NCBI RefSeq assembly: GCF_900100965.1
Contig: NZ_FMUJ01000002.1
Coordinates: forward strand, 555,869 to 619,868
Origin: Variovorax sp. EL159
GTDB taxonomy: Bacteria; Pseudomonadota; Gammaproteobacteria; Burkholderiales; Burkholderiaceae_C
Length of the DNA: 64,000 bases
Direction of reading: 5' to 3'
Part shown: piece by piece, positions 40,255-49,328 of the stretch
Layout of the letters: every line of letters begins with the position of its first letter
How positions within the stretch are numbered: position 1 is the first letter of the stretch
The notes under the pieces: generated by a model
Databases searched by the model: none
What the model was told of the DNA's origin: nothing
What the model saw: only the letters and a program-made list of their open reading frames with translations
Translations under genes and position numbers: made by a program

Positions 40255-42102
40255 ATGAACGACCAGACCCCAGGGCGCCTGCCCGTCGACGCCACGCTTG
40301 AAATGCGGGTGCTTCGCGAAAACGTGGCCTCGCTGTACGCGGGCAACACCACGGCCATCCTCGCGCACATGGGCTTTGCCGTCGGCATCGGGTGCTTCGG
40401 CTACTTCCATGTGGACCCGTCCTTCAGGCTGCTCATCGTCACGTTGATCGCGATCATCGTCCTGGCGGACCTGTACGCGGTGCTCACGCCGCGATGGACC
40501 CCGGCGGTGCCGTTGCCCGAGACGCCCTACTGGGCAAGGAAGTACACCCGCATCGTCACCACGATCAGCACGATCACCGCGCCCAGCAGCCTCTTTCTCG
40601 TCAGCATCCAGGATTCGATGCTGACCACCTTCGTGACGGTGGTGATCATGGGCAGCTGGACCCGCGCCGTGCAGGCCCGCTGGCCGCTGCGGGCCGCGAT
40701 GTTCGGCTATGGCATTCCCATGATGAGCGGGCTCATCATTTCGCTGGCGTGGTACGGCGGCGCGCTCAACTGGTTCCTGGCGAGCTTCGCCTTCGTCAAC
40801 CTGGTGCTGACGCTGAGCGAAGGCGTCAAGCAGAACAAGCGGCTCACGGCGTCGTTGATCCTGCAGTTCGAGAACGAAGCGCTCGCGGCCCAGTTGCGCG
40901 AGCAGATCGCCGCCACCGAGCGCGCCAGCGCCGAGAAGACCCACTTCCTGGCCGCGGCCAGCCACGACCTGCGCCAGCCGATGCACGCCATTGCCCTGTT
41001 CGGTGCCGCGCTGGGCAACACGCTGCGTCAGCGTCCTGAGATCAAGAACGTCGAGCGCCTGATGCGCGCGGTCAATGCGCTCGGCGCCTCGCTCGACACC
41101 ATGCTCGACATCTCCCGGCTCGACGCGGGCGTGGTGCAGCCGGTGCCGCATGCGCTGGAACTCGACGAGCTGTTCCTGCCCCTGAACAACACCTTTGCGA
41201 TACAGGCCGAGCGCAAGCGGCTGCAGTTGCGCGTGCGCGCCAGCGGCCTATGGGTGCGCAGCGACCCGCAACTGCTCTACCGGATGCTCTCGAACCTTGT
41301 CGACAACGCCCTGAAGTACACGCGGCAGGGCGGCGTGACGGTGATTGCGCGCACGCGCGGCGCGAATGCATGGATCGAGGTGCGCGACACCGGCATCGGC
41401 ATCGCATCGGAGCAATCGAGCCGGATCTTCGAAGAGTTCTACCAGGTGAACAACCCCGGGCGCGATCGCTCACGCGGCCTGGGCATCGGCCTGTCGATCG
41501 TGCGGCGTCTCGGCCGGCTGCTCCAGCATCCGATCGAGCTGCGGTCGCGCCCTGGGCGAGGCACGCGCTTTCGCCTCACGGTGCCGCTGGCCGAGCCGTC
41601 GGACGCATCGCAGGAGAGCCTGCAGTTGCCGGAACTCGAATCGCCCGTGCTCCACGCTTTCCATGTGCCGGCGCTGGAAGGACGCGTCCTGCTGATCGAC
41701 GACGAGGAAGACATCCGCGAGGCGATGACGGAGCTCATGCGCGCCTATGGAATCGACGCGATCGCGGTGGCCGGAGAGGCCGAAGCCGCGGAACTGCTGA
41801 TGCAGTCCGATGCGCATCCGGTGGCATTGCTGATGTGCGACTACCGCCTGGCGGAAGGCGCCGATGGGCTCGAGGTCGGCTTGCGCCTGCGCGAGCGCTT
41901 CAGGCTCGATGCGCCGATGCTGCTGATCACCGGCGAGACCGCACCCGACCGGTTGCTGCGCGTGCGCGCGTCGAACGTGCCTGTGCTGTTCAAGCCGGTC
42001 GGCGCTGCAGCGCTCATGCAGGCCATCAGCGAACTCATGGCCGTCGACGTTCTCCCGGATGCCGCGCCCCAGGAGGCAGAGGAGGGCCGGCACGGAAGCT
42101 GA
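40255..42102 (+). CDS. hybrid sensor histidine kinase with C-terminal receiver
   Basis: Membrane kinase of 615 residues. The N-terminal 190 residues hold about six hydrophobic segments (AILAHMGFAVGIGCFGYFHV; LLIVTLIAIIVLADLYAVL) rather than a periplasmic sensor. His237 lies in FLAAASHDLRQPMHAIALFG. The catalytic domain has NLVDNALKYT, DTGIGIASEQ and GLGIGLSIVRRLG. The receiver at about 476-595 carries DDEED and phospho-acceptor Asp529 in MCDYRLAEG. It is preceded by a LuxR-type regulator. There is no HPt domain here, so the receiver may be a regulatory sink. Confidence 0.9.
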   Translation: MNDQTPGRLPVDATLEMRVLRENVASLYAGNTTAILAHMGFAVGIGCFGYFHVDPSFRLLIVTLIAIIVLADLYAVLTPRWTPAVPLPETPYWARKYTRIVTTISTITAPSSLFLVSIQDSMLTTFVTVVIMGSWTRAVQARWPLRAAMFGYGIPMMSGLIISLAWYGGALNWFLASFAFVNLVLTLSEGVKQNKRLTASLILQFENEALAAQLREQIAATERASAEKTHFLAAASHDLRQPMHAIALFGAALGNTLRQRPEIKNVERLMRAVNALGASLDTMLDISRLDAGVVQPVPHALELDELFLPLNNTFAIQAERKRLQLRVRASGLWVRSDPQLLYRMLSNLVDNALKYTRQGGVTVIARTRGANAWIEVRDTGIGIASEQSSRIFEEFYQVNNPGRDRSRGLGIGLSIVRRLGRLLQHPIELRSRPGRGTRFRLTVPLAEPSDASQESLQLPELESPVLHAFHVPALEGRVLLIDDEEDIREAMTELMRAYGIDAIAVAGEAEAAELLMQSDAHPVALLMCDYRLAEGADGLEVGLRLRERFRLDAPMLLITGETAPDRLLRVRASNVPVLFKPVGAAALMQAISELMAVDVLPDAAPQEAEEGRHGS

Positions 42103-42136
42103 AGGTGTCATGCCACTGACGCCTTTCGCCGATCCA

Positions 42137-42159
42137 ATGAACCGCGTCGCGCGGTTCAT
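42137..42159. terminator. perfect 10-base hairpin after the hybrid kinase gene
   Basis: ATGAACCGCG and CGCGGTTCAT are perfect inverse repeats around the loop TCG, 35 bases after the kinase stop codon and 32 bases before the next ATG. No U-tract follows, so it may be a processing or protein-binding site instead. Confidence 0.5.
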
Positions 42160-42190
42160 CTGAACCCCGCGCCTTCGCAAGGGGACCGCC

Positions 42191-44332
42191 ATGAACGAGG
42201 ACGCGATCAGCGCTTTTCAGGACTGCGTGGAGCGCACCGCCCAGGCGCGCGAGCAGGTGCGCAAGCTGGTGGCCTCGGGCCGCTGGCGCGAGGCCGAACC
42301 CGACGTCGACCGGTCGCGCGCCTATGCCGTGCGGCATCGCATGCTGATGTCGGCCAGCGGCGCGGAATCCATCACCGGCAGCACCGAAGATTTCCAGCGG
42401 GTCGGGTTCCTGTCGCAGGGCGCGCTCAGTGCCAGGGCCGTCGGCTATGTCGAGGTCAACTACGGCACCAAGGCGGAGATCGGCACCGGCTTCATGGTCA
42501 GCCCGAATCTGTTGATTACCAACCGCCACGTGATCGAAGACGCGACTGCGGCGCGCGGCGCCCAGGTGACCTTCTTTCGCGAACGCGACGAGCGCGGCGT
42601 TCCGAAGCCGACCACGACCTTCCTGCTCGACCCCGACCGCTTTGCGCTGTTCTCGCCCGACGACCAGCTCGACTACGCCCTCATCGCGCTGGGCCGCAGG
42701 CAGTCGGGCCTGGCCGAGGCGGGCGACCTGGGTTTTTGCGCGCTGTCGGACCAGCCCGACAAGCACGTGCTCGGGATGAACACGAACATCGTCCAGCACC
42801 CTTCGGGCTGGCCGAAGATGATCACGGTGCGCAACAACATCCTCACGGCGCGCACCGACCGCACGCTGCTCTACGAGACCGACACCGAGCAGGGTTCGTC
42901 GGGCTCACCGGTGTTCAACGACGACTGGCAACTGGTGGCCCTTCATCACTGGGGCGAGCCCTTCATCGACCGCGACACCTTCGGCAGCGAGGTTCCGAGA
43001 AACGTGAACGAAGGCGTGCGCATCAGCGCCATCTACCGCGACCTTGCGAGCCGCATGAGCGGGTTGCCCGCAGAGTGGCAAGCCCTGCTGCGCGAGGCGC
43101 TCGCCGTTGGCGCAAGCACGCTGCCCGCAGCGGGCGACCGCAGGCTTTCGCCGCCCCGGCCCTCGGCGCAGGAGGGCAAGGCCGTCGACATCACGAACCC
43201 CACCACGGAGCACACCATGGCCACTTCGAGCGCGTCGCCTTCCCCACAATCGATCCGACTCACCGTGCCCGTCGAATTGACGATCAGCATCGGGCAGGCG
43301 GTGCAATCGCAGTTGCAGCCGGGTGTTGCCGTGGCATCGCCGTCTTCCGCTCTGGCGCCATCGTTAGCCACTCTGCAGCCGAAGGTGCTGACCCGTGGCG
43401 CAGAGGCGGTGCAGGTCGACCAGGACTACGGCAATCGCAACGGCTACGACTCAGGGTTCATTCCCGGCCTGGAGCTGCCGTTGCCGCAACCCTCGCCCAC
43501 GCTGGCCAGGCAGATCGCTTCGCTGCGCGCCGGCGAGCCGGGCGCGGCGGAAGGGGAGTTGAAGTACGAGCACTTCAGCCTGAAGGTGAACAAGTCGAAG
43601 CGGATCGCCGCGTTCACGGCGACGAACATCGACGGCGAGACCTACCTGGACGTCGACCGCAAGACAGGCCAGGCCAACGCCTCGGAAGGCGAGGTCTGGT
43701 TCAAGGACCCGCGCATCAGCGCGAGCCTTGTGCTGGACCAGACCTTCTATTCGGCGTGGTCGACCTACTTCGATTGCGGCCACCTGACGCGCCGCACCGA
43801 TCCGACCTGGGGCACGCCCGAAGAGGCCGCGCGGGCCAATGCCGACACCTTCCACTTCACCAATTGCTCGCCCCAGCATTTCAGGTTCAACCAGAGCGCC
43901 AAGTACTGGCAGGGGCTGGAGCGCTATGTGCTCGAAAACGGCACGCTGGCCGGTGACACCAAACGCAGGCTGGTCGTTTTCCAGGGGCCGATCTTCGACG
44001 ACAAGATCGACCTCTGGGCCGACGACGTGCAGATCCCTTCGTCGTTCTTCAAGGTCGTGGTCTGGAAGGGGCAGGCCGGGCCCAAGGCGGTGGGGCTGGT
44101 GGTCGATCAGTCGAAGCTGCTGTCCGAGGCCCGGCACAGCCTGGGTGCGCCGCAGCCGCTGCCGTCGGTGGACGTGAACCACTGGCGCGTGCCGATCGCG
44201 AAGATCGAAGCCCAAGCGGGGCTCGATTTCGGCGACCTGGTCCGTGCGGCCGACACCATTGCCAATGCCGCGCAACCCAGGGTGGGCGAGGGGCTGGTGC
44301 TGATCACCAGCTTCGAGGGCATCCAGCTCTAG
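42191..44332 (+). CDS. trypsin-like protease fused to a DNA/RNA non-specific endonuclease
   Basis: Two-enzyme fusion of 713 residues. Residues about 75-285 are a trypsin-fold protease with an intact triad: His113 (LITNRHVIED), Asp161 (QLDYALIAL) and Ser237 (EQGSSGSPVF). A low-complexity, Pro/Ser-rich linker covers about 310-400. Residues about 415-710 are a beta-beta-alpha-metal NUC nuclease: DCGH at 528-531 replaces the usual DRGH, with FTNCSPQ (Asn558) and FRFNQ (Asn567). No signal peptide or membrane helix is visible, so both act in the cytoplasm. Such a pair suits a toxin-like or anti-invader effector whose nuclease is controlled by the protease. Neighbours do not identify the trigger. 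Confidence 0.85.
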   Translation: MNEDAISAFQDCVERTAQAREQVRKLVASGRWREAEPDVDRSRAYAVRHRMLMSASGAESITGSTEDFQRVGFLSQGALSARAVGYVEVNYGTKAEIGTGFMVSPNLLITNRHVIEDATAARGAQVTFFRERDERGVPKPTTTFLLDPDRFALFSPDDQLDYALIALGRRQSGLAEAGDLGFCALSDQPDKHVLGMNTNIVQHPSGWPKMITVRNNILTARTDRTLLYETDTEQGSSGSPVFNDDWQLVALHHWGEPFIDRDTFGSEVPRNVNEGVRISAIYRDLASRMSGLPAEWQALLREALAVGASTLPAAGDRRLSPPRPSAQEGKAVDITNPTTEHTMATSSASPSPQSIRLTVPVELTISIGQAVQSQLQPGVAVASPSSALAPSLATLQPKVLTRGAEAVQVDQDYGNRNGYDSGFIPGLELPLPQPSPTLARQIASLRAGEPGAAEGELKYEHFSLKVNKSKRIAAFTATNIDGETYLDVDRKTGQANASEGEVWFKDPRISASLVLDQTFYSAWSTYFDCGHLTRRTDPTWGTPEEAARANADTFHFTNCSPQHFRFNQSAKYWQGLERYVLENGTLAGDTKRRLVVFQGPIFDDKIDLWADDVQIPSSFFKVVVWKGQAGPKAVGLVVDQSKLLSEARHSLGAPQPLPSVDVNHWRVPIAKIEAQAGLDFGDLVRAADTIANAAQPRVGEGLVLITSFEGIQL

Positions 44333-44401
44333 CCGGACGCACTGCATCGCATCGCACCTTGCCGCGGGATGCCGGGCGCTTGGCCCCCGCAGCGGCTTTG
44401 T

Positions 44402-45745
44402 TTACTTGTCGTTGTGCAGGTAGGTCGCCTGCTTCGGCAGCAGCAGGCTCACCAGGAAGGCCACGGCCATCATCGCTGTCACGTACCAGTAGAAGTACGA
44501 CTCGTGGCCGATGGACTTCAGCCCCAGCGCCACGTACTCGGCGCTGCCGCCGAAGATCGCATTGCCCACCGCATACGAAAGCCCCACGCCCAGCGCGCGC
44601 ACTTCCGGCGGGAACATCTCGGCCTTCACGATGCCGCTGATCGAGGTGTAGAAGCTCACCACGGCCAGTGCCACGGTGATGAGCACGCCAGCCATCAGCG
44701 GGCTGCTCACGCTTTGCAGGCTGGTCAGCACCGGCACCGTCATCAGCACGCCCAGCGCGCCGAACAGCAGCATGTTGCTGCGCCGGCCGATGCGGTCCGA
44801 CAGCGCGCCGAACAGCGGCTGCATGCACATGTAGATGAACAGGCAGGCCGTCATGACGTTGCTGGCCGTCTTGATCGACATGCCGGCCGAATTCACCAGG
44901 TACTTCTGCATGTACGTGGTGAAGGTGTAGAAGATCAGCGAGCCGCCGGCCGTGTAGCCCAGCACCACGAAGAAGGCGCGCTTGTGGTGCTTGAACAGCT
45001 CGGCCACGCTGCCCGCGCCCTTGGCGGTGCGGGTCTTGGTGCTGGCGGTCTCGGTCAGCGTGCGGCGCAGCATCAGGGCCACGATGGCCGCCACGGCGCC
45101 CAGCACGAAGGGAATGCGCCAGCCCCAGCTGCGCAGCTCGGCTTCGTCCAGGAACTGCTGCAGCACCACCACCACGACCACGGCCAGCAGCTGGCCGCCG
45201 ATCAGGGTCACGTACTGGAACGACGAGAAGAAGCCGCGCTGGCCGCGCATCGCCACCTCGCTCATGTAGGTGGCGGTGGTGCCGTACTCGCCACCGACCG
45301 ACAGGCCCTGCAGCAGCCGCGCGACCAGCAGCAGCGCGGGCGCGGCGGCGCCGATCTGCGCGTAGGTCGGCAGGCAGGCGATGACGAGGGAGCCCACGCA
45401 CATCATGACGACCGAGGTCACCATCGAGGTCTTGCGGCCCTTGCGGTCGGCCAGCCGGCCGAACAGCCAGCCACCGATGGGGCGCATCAGGAAGCCGGCC
45501 GCGAAGACGCCGGCGGTGTTCAGCAGCTGGACGGTCGGGTCCGACTTGGGAAAGAACGCGGGCGCAAAGTAGATGGCGCAGAACGCGTAGACATAAAAAT
45601 CGAACCACTCCACCAGGTTGCCGGACGAAGCGGCAAAGATCGCGAAGATGCGCTTGCGCTTTTCTTCGAAGGTGTAGGGGGTGGTGTCGGCGGCTTCGGT
45701 GCCGGAGGCACCGGCGCTGGCGCCCGGACTGGCGATGGCGGTCAT
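44402..45745 (-). CDS. kgtP: alpha-ketoglutarate permease (MHS-family MFS transporter)
   Basis: Proton symporter of 447 residues. It is very close to E. coli KgtP throughout: [56 protein letters not shown] and [20 protein letters not shown]. Twelve hydrophobic segments are visible. The start at 45745 follows an AGGATTCCTCC ribosome-binding region; the longer open frame is not coding. The DctSR two-component genes lie just beyond on the same strand, and an inverted repeat sits in the promoter region, so DctR control of kgtP is plausible. Confidence 0.92.
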   Translation of the reverse strand: MTAIASPGASAGASGTEAADTTPYTFEEKRKRIFAIFAASSGNLVEWFDFYVYAFCAIYFAPAFFPKSDPTVQLLNTAGVFAAGFLMRPIGGWLFGRLADRKGRKTSMVTSVVMMCVGSLVIACLPTYAQIGAAAPALLLVARLLQGLSVGGEYGTTATYMSEVAMRGQRGFFSSFQYVTLIGGQLLAVVVVVVLQQFLDEAELRSWGWRIPFVLGAVAAIVALMLRRTLTETASTKTRTAKGAGSVAELFKHHKRAFFVVLGYTAGGSLIFYTFTTYMQKYLVNSAGMSIKTASNVMTACLFIYMCMQPLFGALSDRIGRRSNMLLFGALGVLMTVPVLTSLQSVSSPLMAGVLITVALAVVSFYTSISGIVKAEMFPPEVRALGVGLSYAVGNAIFGGSAEYVALGLKSIGHESYFYWYVTAMMAVAFLVSLLLPKQATYLHNDK

Positions 45746-45862
45746 GGAGGAATCCTTGTCTCTTCTGGCTGCGGCCCGCCGCGAGGACGCGGCAAGCCGT
45801 GCCGGCGAGTCTGGCGCGCCGTGCCCGCGCCGTCGTCCGTAGCCTCCGGCCGCGCGGCTGCG

Positions 45863-45888
45863 TAGGTGTACGCAAGGGTAAATACCTA
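45863..45888. promoter_or_regulatory. inverted repeat upstream of kgtP, candidate DctR/FixJ-type site
   Basis: TAGGT at 45863-45867 and ACCTA at 45884-45888, with related flanking bases (TAGGTGT and AATACCTA), form a 26-base dyad about 118-143 bases upstream of kgtP. A FixJ-type regulator, DctR, is encoded nearby. The assignment is inferred. Confidence 0.45.
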
Positions 45889-46003
45889 GACCTTTTTCAT
45901 CACAAACCCGCGCATCCACCCGCCAAGTCAGCACGTAGTAGGCATGGGAATCTCCAATCGGGTCATTTCCCGGCTCTCTCTCCCACTGGCGCAAGGAGAA
46001 ACC

Positions 46004-46243
46004 ATGGCGACCTACGAGCAAGTCATCCGCGAAACGGACCGGATCGAGGTGGTCGATGCCTTCGACCACCGCAACACCGTGATCGAGTGCCGCGCCTATG
46101 CCGAGCGCGTGAGCATCACCAAGCGTTACCAGCCGGTCTGCACCCGCGTCAGCTACCGGCTGGCCGACGGGCGGCCGGTGCGCCGCACGCACAAGGCCTA
46201 CTTCGATACCGAGGACGGGCAGGACCGCTTCTTCGTCACCTGA
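46004..46243 (+). CDS. small conserved-looking hypothetical protein
   Basis: Protein of 79 residues starting [20 protein letters not shown] at the ATG eight bases after AAGGAG. It is rich in charged residues and beta-type segments ([32 protein letters not shown]) and contains two cysteines (Cys37 region and Cys53 region). No family is recognised. It lies between divergent kgtP and the convergent end of dctR. The ribosome-binding site and codon use support it being real. Confidence 0.65.
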   Translation: MATYEQVIRETDRIEVVDAFDHRNTVIECRAYAERVSITKRYQPVCTRVSYRLADGRPVRRTHKAYFDTEDGQDRFFVT

Positions 46244-46268
46244 GCGTGGGCGGCCGGGCCGCCGACGC

Positions 46269-46883
46269 TCAGAGCCCGTACTCCCGCAGGAAGCGGTCGA
46301 GCTCGTGGCTGTTCGACAGCCCCAGCTTGGCGAACACATGGGCGCGGTGGGTTTCCACCGTGCGCAGCTCCAGCGGGGCCAGTTCGAGGGCGATGCGCTT
46401 GTTCGGCAGCCCCTCGGCCACCAGCCGCGCCACCTGCATCTCGCGCGGCGTGAGCTTGGCCCACAGCGCCTGCGCGGCCTGGCGGGCCTGCCGGCGCACG
46501 GCAATATCGCCGGCCTGCTGCAGCGCGCGGGCGATGCTGTCGAGCAGGCGCTCGTCGTTGCAGGGCTTCTCGAGCCAGCCGAAGGCGCCGTTCTGCACCG
46601 CCTCGACCGCCATCGGAATGTCGCCATGGCCCGAGAGAAACAGCACCACCAGCGGGCTGTCTTGCGCGCGCAGCGCATCGAACACCTGCAGCCCGCTCAT
46701 GCCGCTCAGGCGCAGGTCGAGCACGGCGCAGCCCGCGCGCTGCAGGTCGGCGCCGGCCAGGAAGTCTTCGCCCGAGGCAAAGGTCTGCACCGCGTAGCCG
46801 CGCGACAGCAGCAGCAGGCCGAGCGAGCGGCGCACGGCTTCGTCGTCGTCCACCACGCACAGGTTGTTGGCAAGCGCATTCAC
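46269..46883 (-). CDS. dctR: DctR, FixJ/NarL-family response regulator
   Basis: Response regulator of 204 residues. The receiver has [16 protein letters not shown], phospho-acceptor Asp56 in [12 protein letters not shown] and lysine in [13 protein letters not shown]. The C-terminal LuxR domain is [20 protein letters not shown] and [17 protein letters not shown]. It overlaps the kinase gene by four bases, so the pair is translationally coupled. The DctSR pair controls C4-acid transport in other bacteria; here kgtP or dctA are candidate targets. Confidence 0.88.
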   Translation of the reverse strand: MNALANNLCVVDDDEAVRRSLGLLLLSRGYAVQTFASGEDFLAGADLQRAGCAVLDLRLSGMSGLQVFDALRAQDSPLVVLFLSGHGDIPMAVEAVQNGAFGWLEKPCNDERLLDSIARALQQAGDIAVRRQARQAAQALWAKLTPREMQVARLVAEGLPNKRIALELAPLELRTVETHRAHVFAKLGLSNSHELDRFLREYGL

Positions 46884-49045
46884 GATGAAATCTCCAGTTC
46901 CAGGGTGAAGACCGTACCGCCTTCGGCCCGGTTGGCAAAAGACAGGCGGCCGCGATGGGCCTCCACGATGGTGCGGCAGATGTTCAGGCCCAGCCCCAGC
47001 CCGCCAGCCTTGGTGGTGAAGAAGGGCGCGAACACCTGTTCGGCCAGCGCGGCATCGATGCCCGGCCCGTGGTCGGCCACGCGGATGTGCATGCGGCCGC
47101 CAAGCACCTCGGCCTCGACCTCGACCACGCGCTGCTCGGGCGGCGTGGCCTGCATGGCCTGCAGGCTGTTCGACAGCAGGTTCAGCAGCACCTGCTCCAG
47201 CAGCACGCGGTCGCCGCGCACGGCGGGCAGCGTGGGCGGAATGCGCACCTCGGCGCGGGCCTGCCGCAGCCGCATCTCGCCCTGCAACAGCGCCAGCGCG
47301 TTCGTCACCAGCGCGGCCACCGCGCAGTCTTCGGCGCCCACCGTCTGCTGGCGCACGAAGCCGCGAATGCGCCGCACGATCTCGGCGCTGCGCTGGGCCT
47401 GCGCCACGGTTTCGTCCAGGCTGCTGACCAGCAGCGACTGGTTGCCCTGTTCCGCAAAGGCCTTGGCCGCGCTGGCGAAGTTGCTCAGCGCCATCAGCGG
47501 CTGGTTCAGCTCGTGCGCCAGCGTGGAGGCCATCTCGCCCAGGCTGGCCAGCCGCTGCGCGTGCTGCAACTGCTCGTCGTTCTGGCGCTGGCGCAACTCG
47601 GCGCGCTTTTGCTCGGTGATGTCGACCACCGAGCTCATCCAGCCGCTGTGGCGGCCCTCGACATCGATCAGCCGCGCCGTGTAGACCATCGTGATGACCT
47701 CGTGCCCGTCGCGGTGCCGCACGCTCGACTCGAAGCCCGAGAGCGCCGATTGCCCGCTCATCATGGTTTCGTACTCGCGCCAGTGCTGCGCGGTGTCTTC
47801 GGGGCGCCAGTAGGGGTAGGGCGGCAGCTTGCCGAGCAGTTCGTCAGCGCTGTAGCCGGTCATCTCGCAGAAGGCCGGGTTGACGTAGATGATGCGGCCC
47901 TCGAGGTCGCGTGCGCGCATGCCGACCAGCAGCGAGTCTTCCATCGCCTTGCGGAAGGCATGCGCTTCGTCGAGCGCGTGCGTGCGCTCGCGCACCCGCA
48001 GTTCGAGGTCGCGACGCGCATCGCGCTGCTCGGCGAAGCGGCGCTCGCGCAGTTGCCAGTACAGGCCGCCCAGCAGCAGCACGCCGGCGCACAGCAGGCC
48101 CAGCATCCAGGTGCGCTCGCGCGCGTTCGTCACTTCCGAATGGTCGGCCATCACCGTCAGCGTCCAGCCCAGGTCGGGCAGCGGCTCGTCCACCGCGAGA
48201 AAGCGGCGCGGCTTGCCGTCGATGTCGGTGCGCACCAGGTAGCCCGGTTGCCCTTCGTCGCGTGCCACCTTCCATGGCAGCAGCGGGAAGCTGGTGCGCG
48301 GGCCGTACTGCTGGTGGCGTTGCACCCAGTTCAGGTCCGTCTCGTCCAGCGAGCGGTTGGCCCGGTACAGCCACGCCGGCACCGAACTCAAAAACACGAT
48401 GCCGCGCGCGTCGGTCAGCAGGATCGGCTCGCGCGCGAAACCCCAGGCCTCTTGCAACTCGCGCAGGCTCACCTTGACCGTCACCACGCCCAGCACCGGC
48501 CCGCCCTCGGGCTGCACCGGCGCCGAGATGAACAGCCCCGGCTCGCCCGTGGTCTGGCCCACGCCGTAGAACAGCCCGCTGCGGCCCGCGCGGGCGTCGA
48601 TGAAATAGGGCCGGTTGGCGTAAGACTGCCCGACGAAGCTGTGCGACGTCGCCCAGTTGCTCGCCGCCAGCGTCAGGCCCTGCAGGTCGATCAGGTACAG
48701 GTCGTCGGAGCCGGCCAGGCGGTTCACTTCCTCGATGTAGCGGTTGGCGCGCTGCCGCGTGGCCGGATCTTGCGGATGGGCCAGCGCAGCCAGCACGTCG
48801 GGGTGCATGCCTGCGGTGAATGGCAGGTAGCTGTACTTGCCGGCGGCATCGCGCAGGCCCAGCACGTGCACTTCCATCGCGCGGCGGATCGAGTCCGCCT
48901 GGAAGCTCGCTTCGCGGCTCGCGGCCCATTGGCCCGCGATGCCGATCAGCAGGAGCGCCGCCAGCACGGCCGCCGCCCAGGCGTACAGCGTGCGCTGGCC
49001 GGGGCGGGGCCTGGAGGTCGTGGGTTCGGGCGTGAGGGGCGGCAT
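46880..49045 (-). CDS. dctS: DctS, C4-dicarboxylate sensor histidine kinase
   Basis: Membrane sensor kinase of 721 residues. A helix at 20-37 and another at about 313-330 enclose a periplasmic double-PAS-like sensor of about 275 residues (YLPFTAGMHPDVLAALAHP, DARAGRSGLFYGVGQTTGEP). A cytoplasmic PAS domain spans about 360-480. His511 lies in ASTLAHELNQPLMALSNFA. The ATPase domain has NLLSNSLQAM, DHGPGI and GLGLGLNICRTI. The ATG at 49045 was chosen because it opens the first helix region. A decayed copy of its 5' end lies at 50300-50740. Confidence 0.88.
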   Translation of the reverse strand: MPPLTPEPTTSRPRPGQRTLYAWAAAVLAALLLIGIAGQWAASREASFQADSIRRAMEVHVLGLRDAAGKYSYLPFTAGMHPDVLAALAHPQDPATRQRANRYIEEVNRLAGSDDLYLIDLQGLTLAASNWATSHSFVGQSYANRPYFIDARAGRSGLFYGVGQTTGEPGLFISAPVQPEGGPVLGVVTVKVSLRELQEAWGFAREPILLTDARGIVFLSSVPAWLYRANRSLDETDLNWVQRHQQYGPRTSFPLLPWKVARDEGQPGYLVRTDIDGKPRRFLAVDEPLPDLGWTLTVMADHSEVTNARERTWMLGLLCAGVLLLGGLYWQLRERRFAEQRDARRDLELRVRERTHALDEAHAFRKAMEDSLLVGMRARDLEGRIIYVNPAFCEMTGYSADELLGKLPPYPYWRPEDTAQHWREYETMMSGQSALSGFESSVRHRDGHEVITMVYTARLIDVEGRHSGWMSSVVDITEQKRAELRQRQNDEQLQHAQRLASLGEMASTLAHELNQPLMALSNFASAAKAFAEQGNQSLLVSSLDETVAQAQRSAEIVRRIRGFVRQQTVGAEDCAVAALVTNALALLQGEMRLRQARAEVRIPPTLPAVRGDRVLLEQVLLNLLSNSLQAMQATPPEQRVVEVEAEVLGGRMHIRVADHGPGIDAALAEQVFAPFFTTKAGGLGLGLNICRTIVEAHRGRLSFANRAEGGTVFTLELEISS

Positions 49046-49169
49046 GGGGACAGGGCCGACCGGCGCGGCGACCGGAATTTTGCCTTGATCGCGGCGGCGC
49101 CCTTGTGGGCGGGAGATACAGCGGAGCGAAGAGGGCAGGGGCCGCGCTTGCTGTGCGGTGCCAACAAGG
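48761..49169. repeat. direct repeat A: 5' part and upstream of intact dctS
   Basis: About 409 bases covering dctS codons 1-95 and about 125 bases of upstream DNA. It is repeated, in the same orientation and with scattered changes, at 50300-50740. The SDR gene lies between the two copies. Confidence 0.85.
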
Positions 49170-49328
49170 CAGCCGCACAGCCGCTTCATCTTGACTGACG
49201 ACCCGACGCGGAGCCAGCCACTCGTCGTGCGAATTCCATCGAAATCGGATGTCCACAAACGACCAGACACGAAACACCGCAGCGCACATGCTGCGCGCTC
49301 ATCAACTCAATATGTGGATCAGAGAAAC

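Noticed and set aside
49046..49270. Upstream extension of dctS
   Set aside because: The added residues are not protein-like. The true start precedes the first membrane helix; the extension is also part of the duplicated non-coding upstream region.
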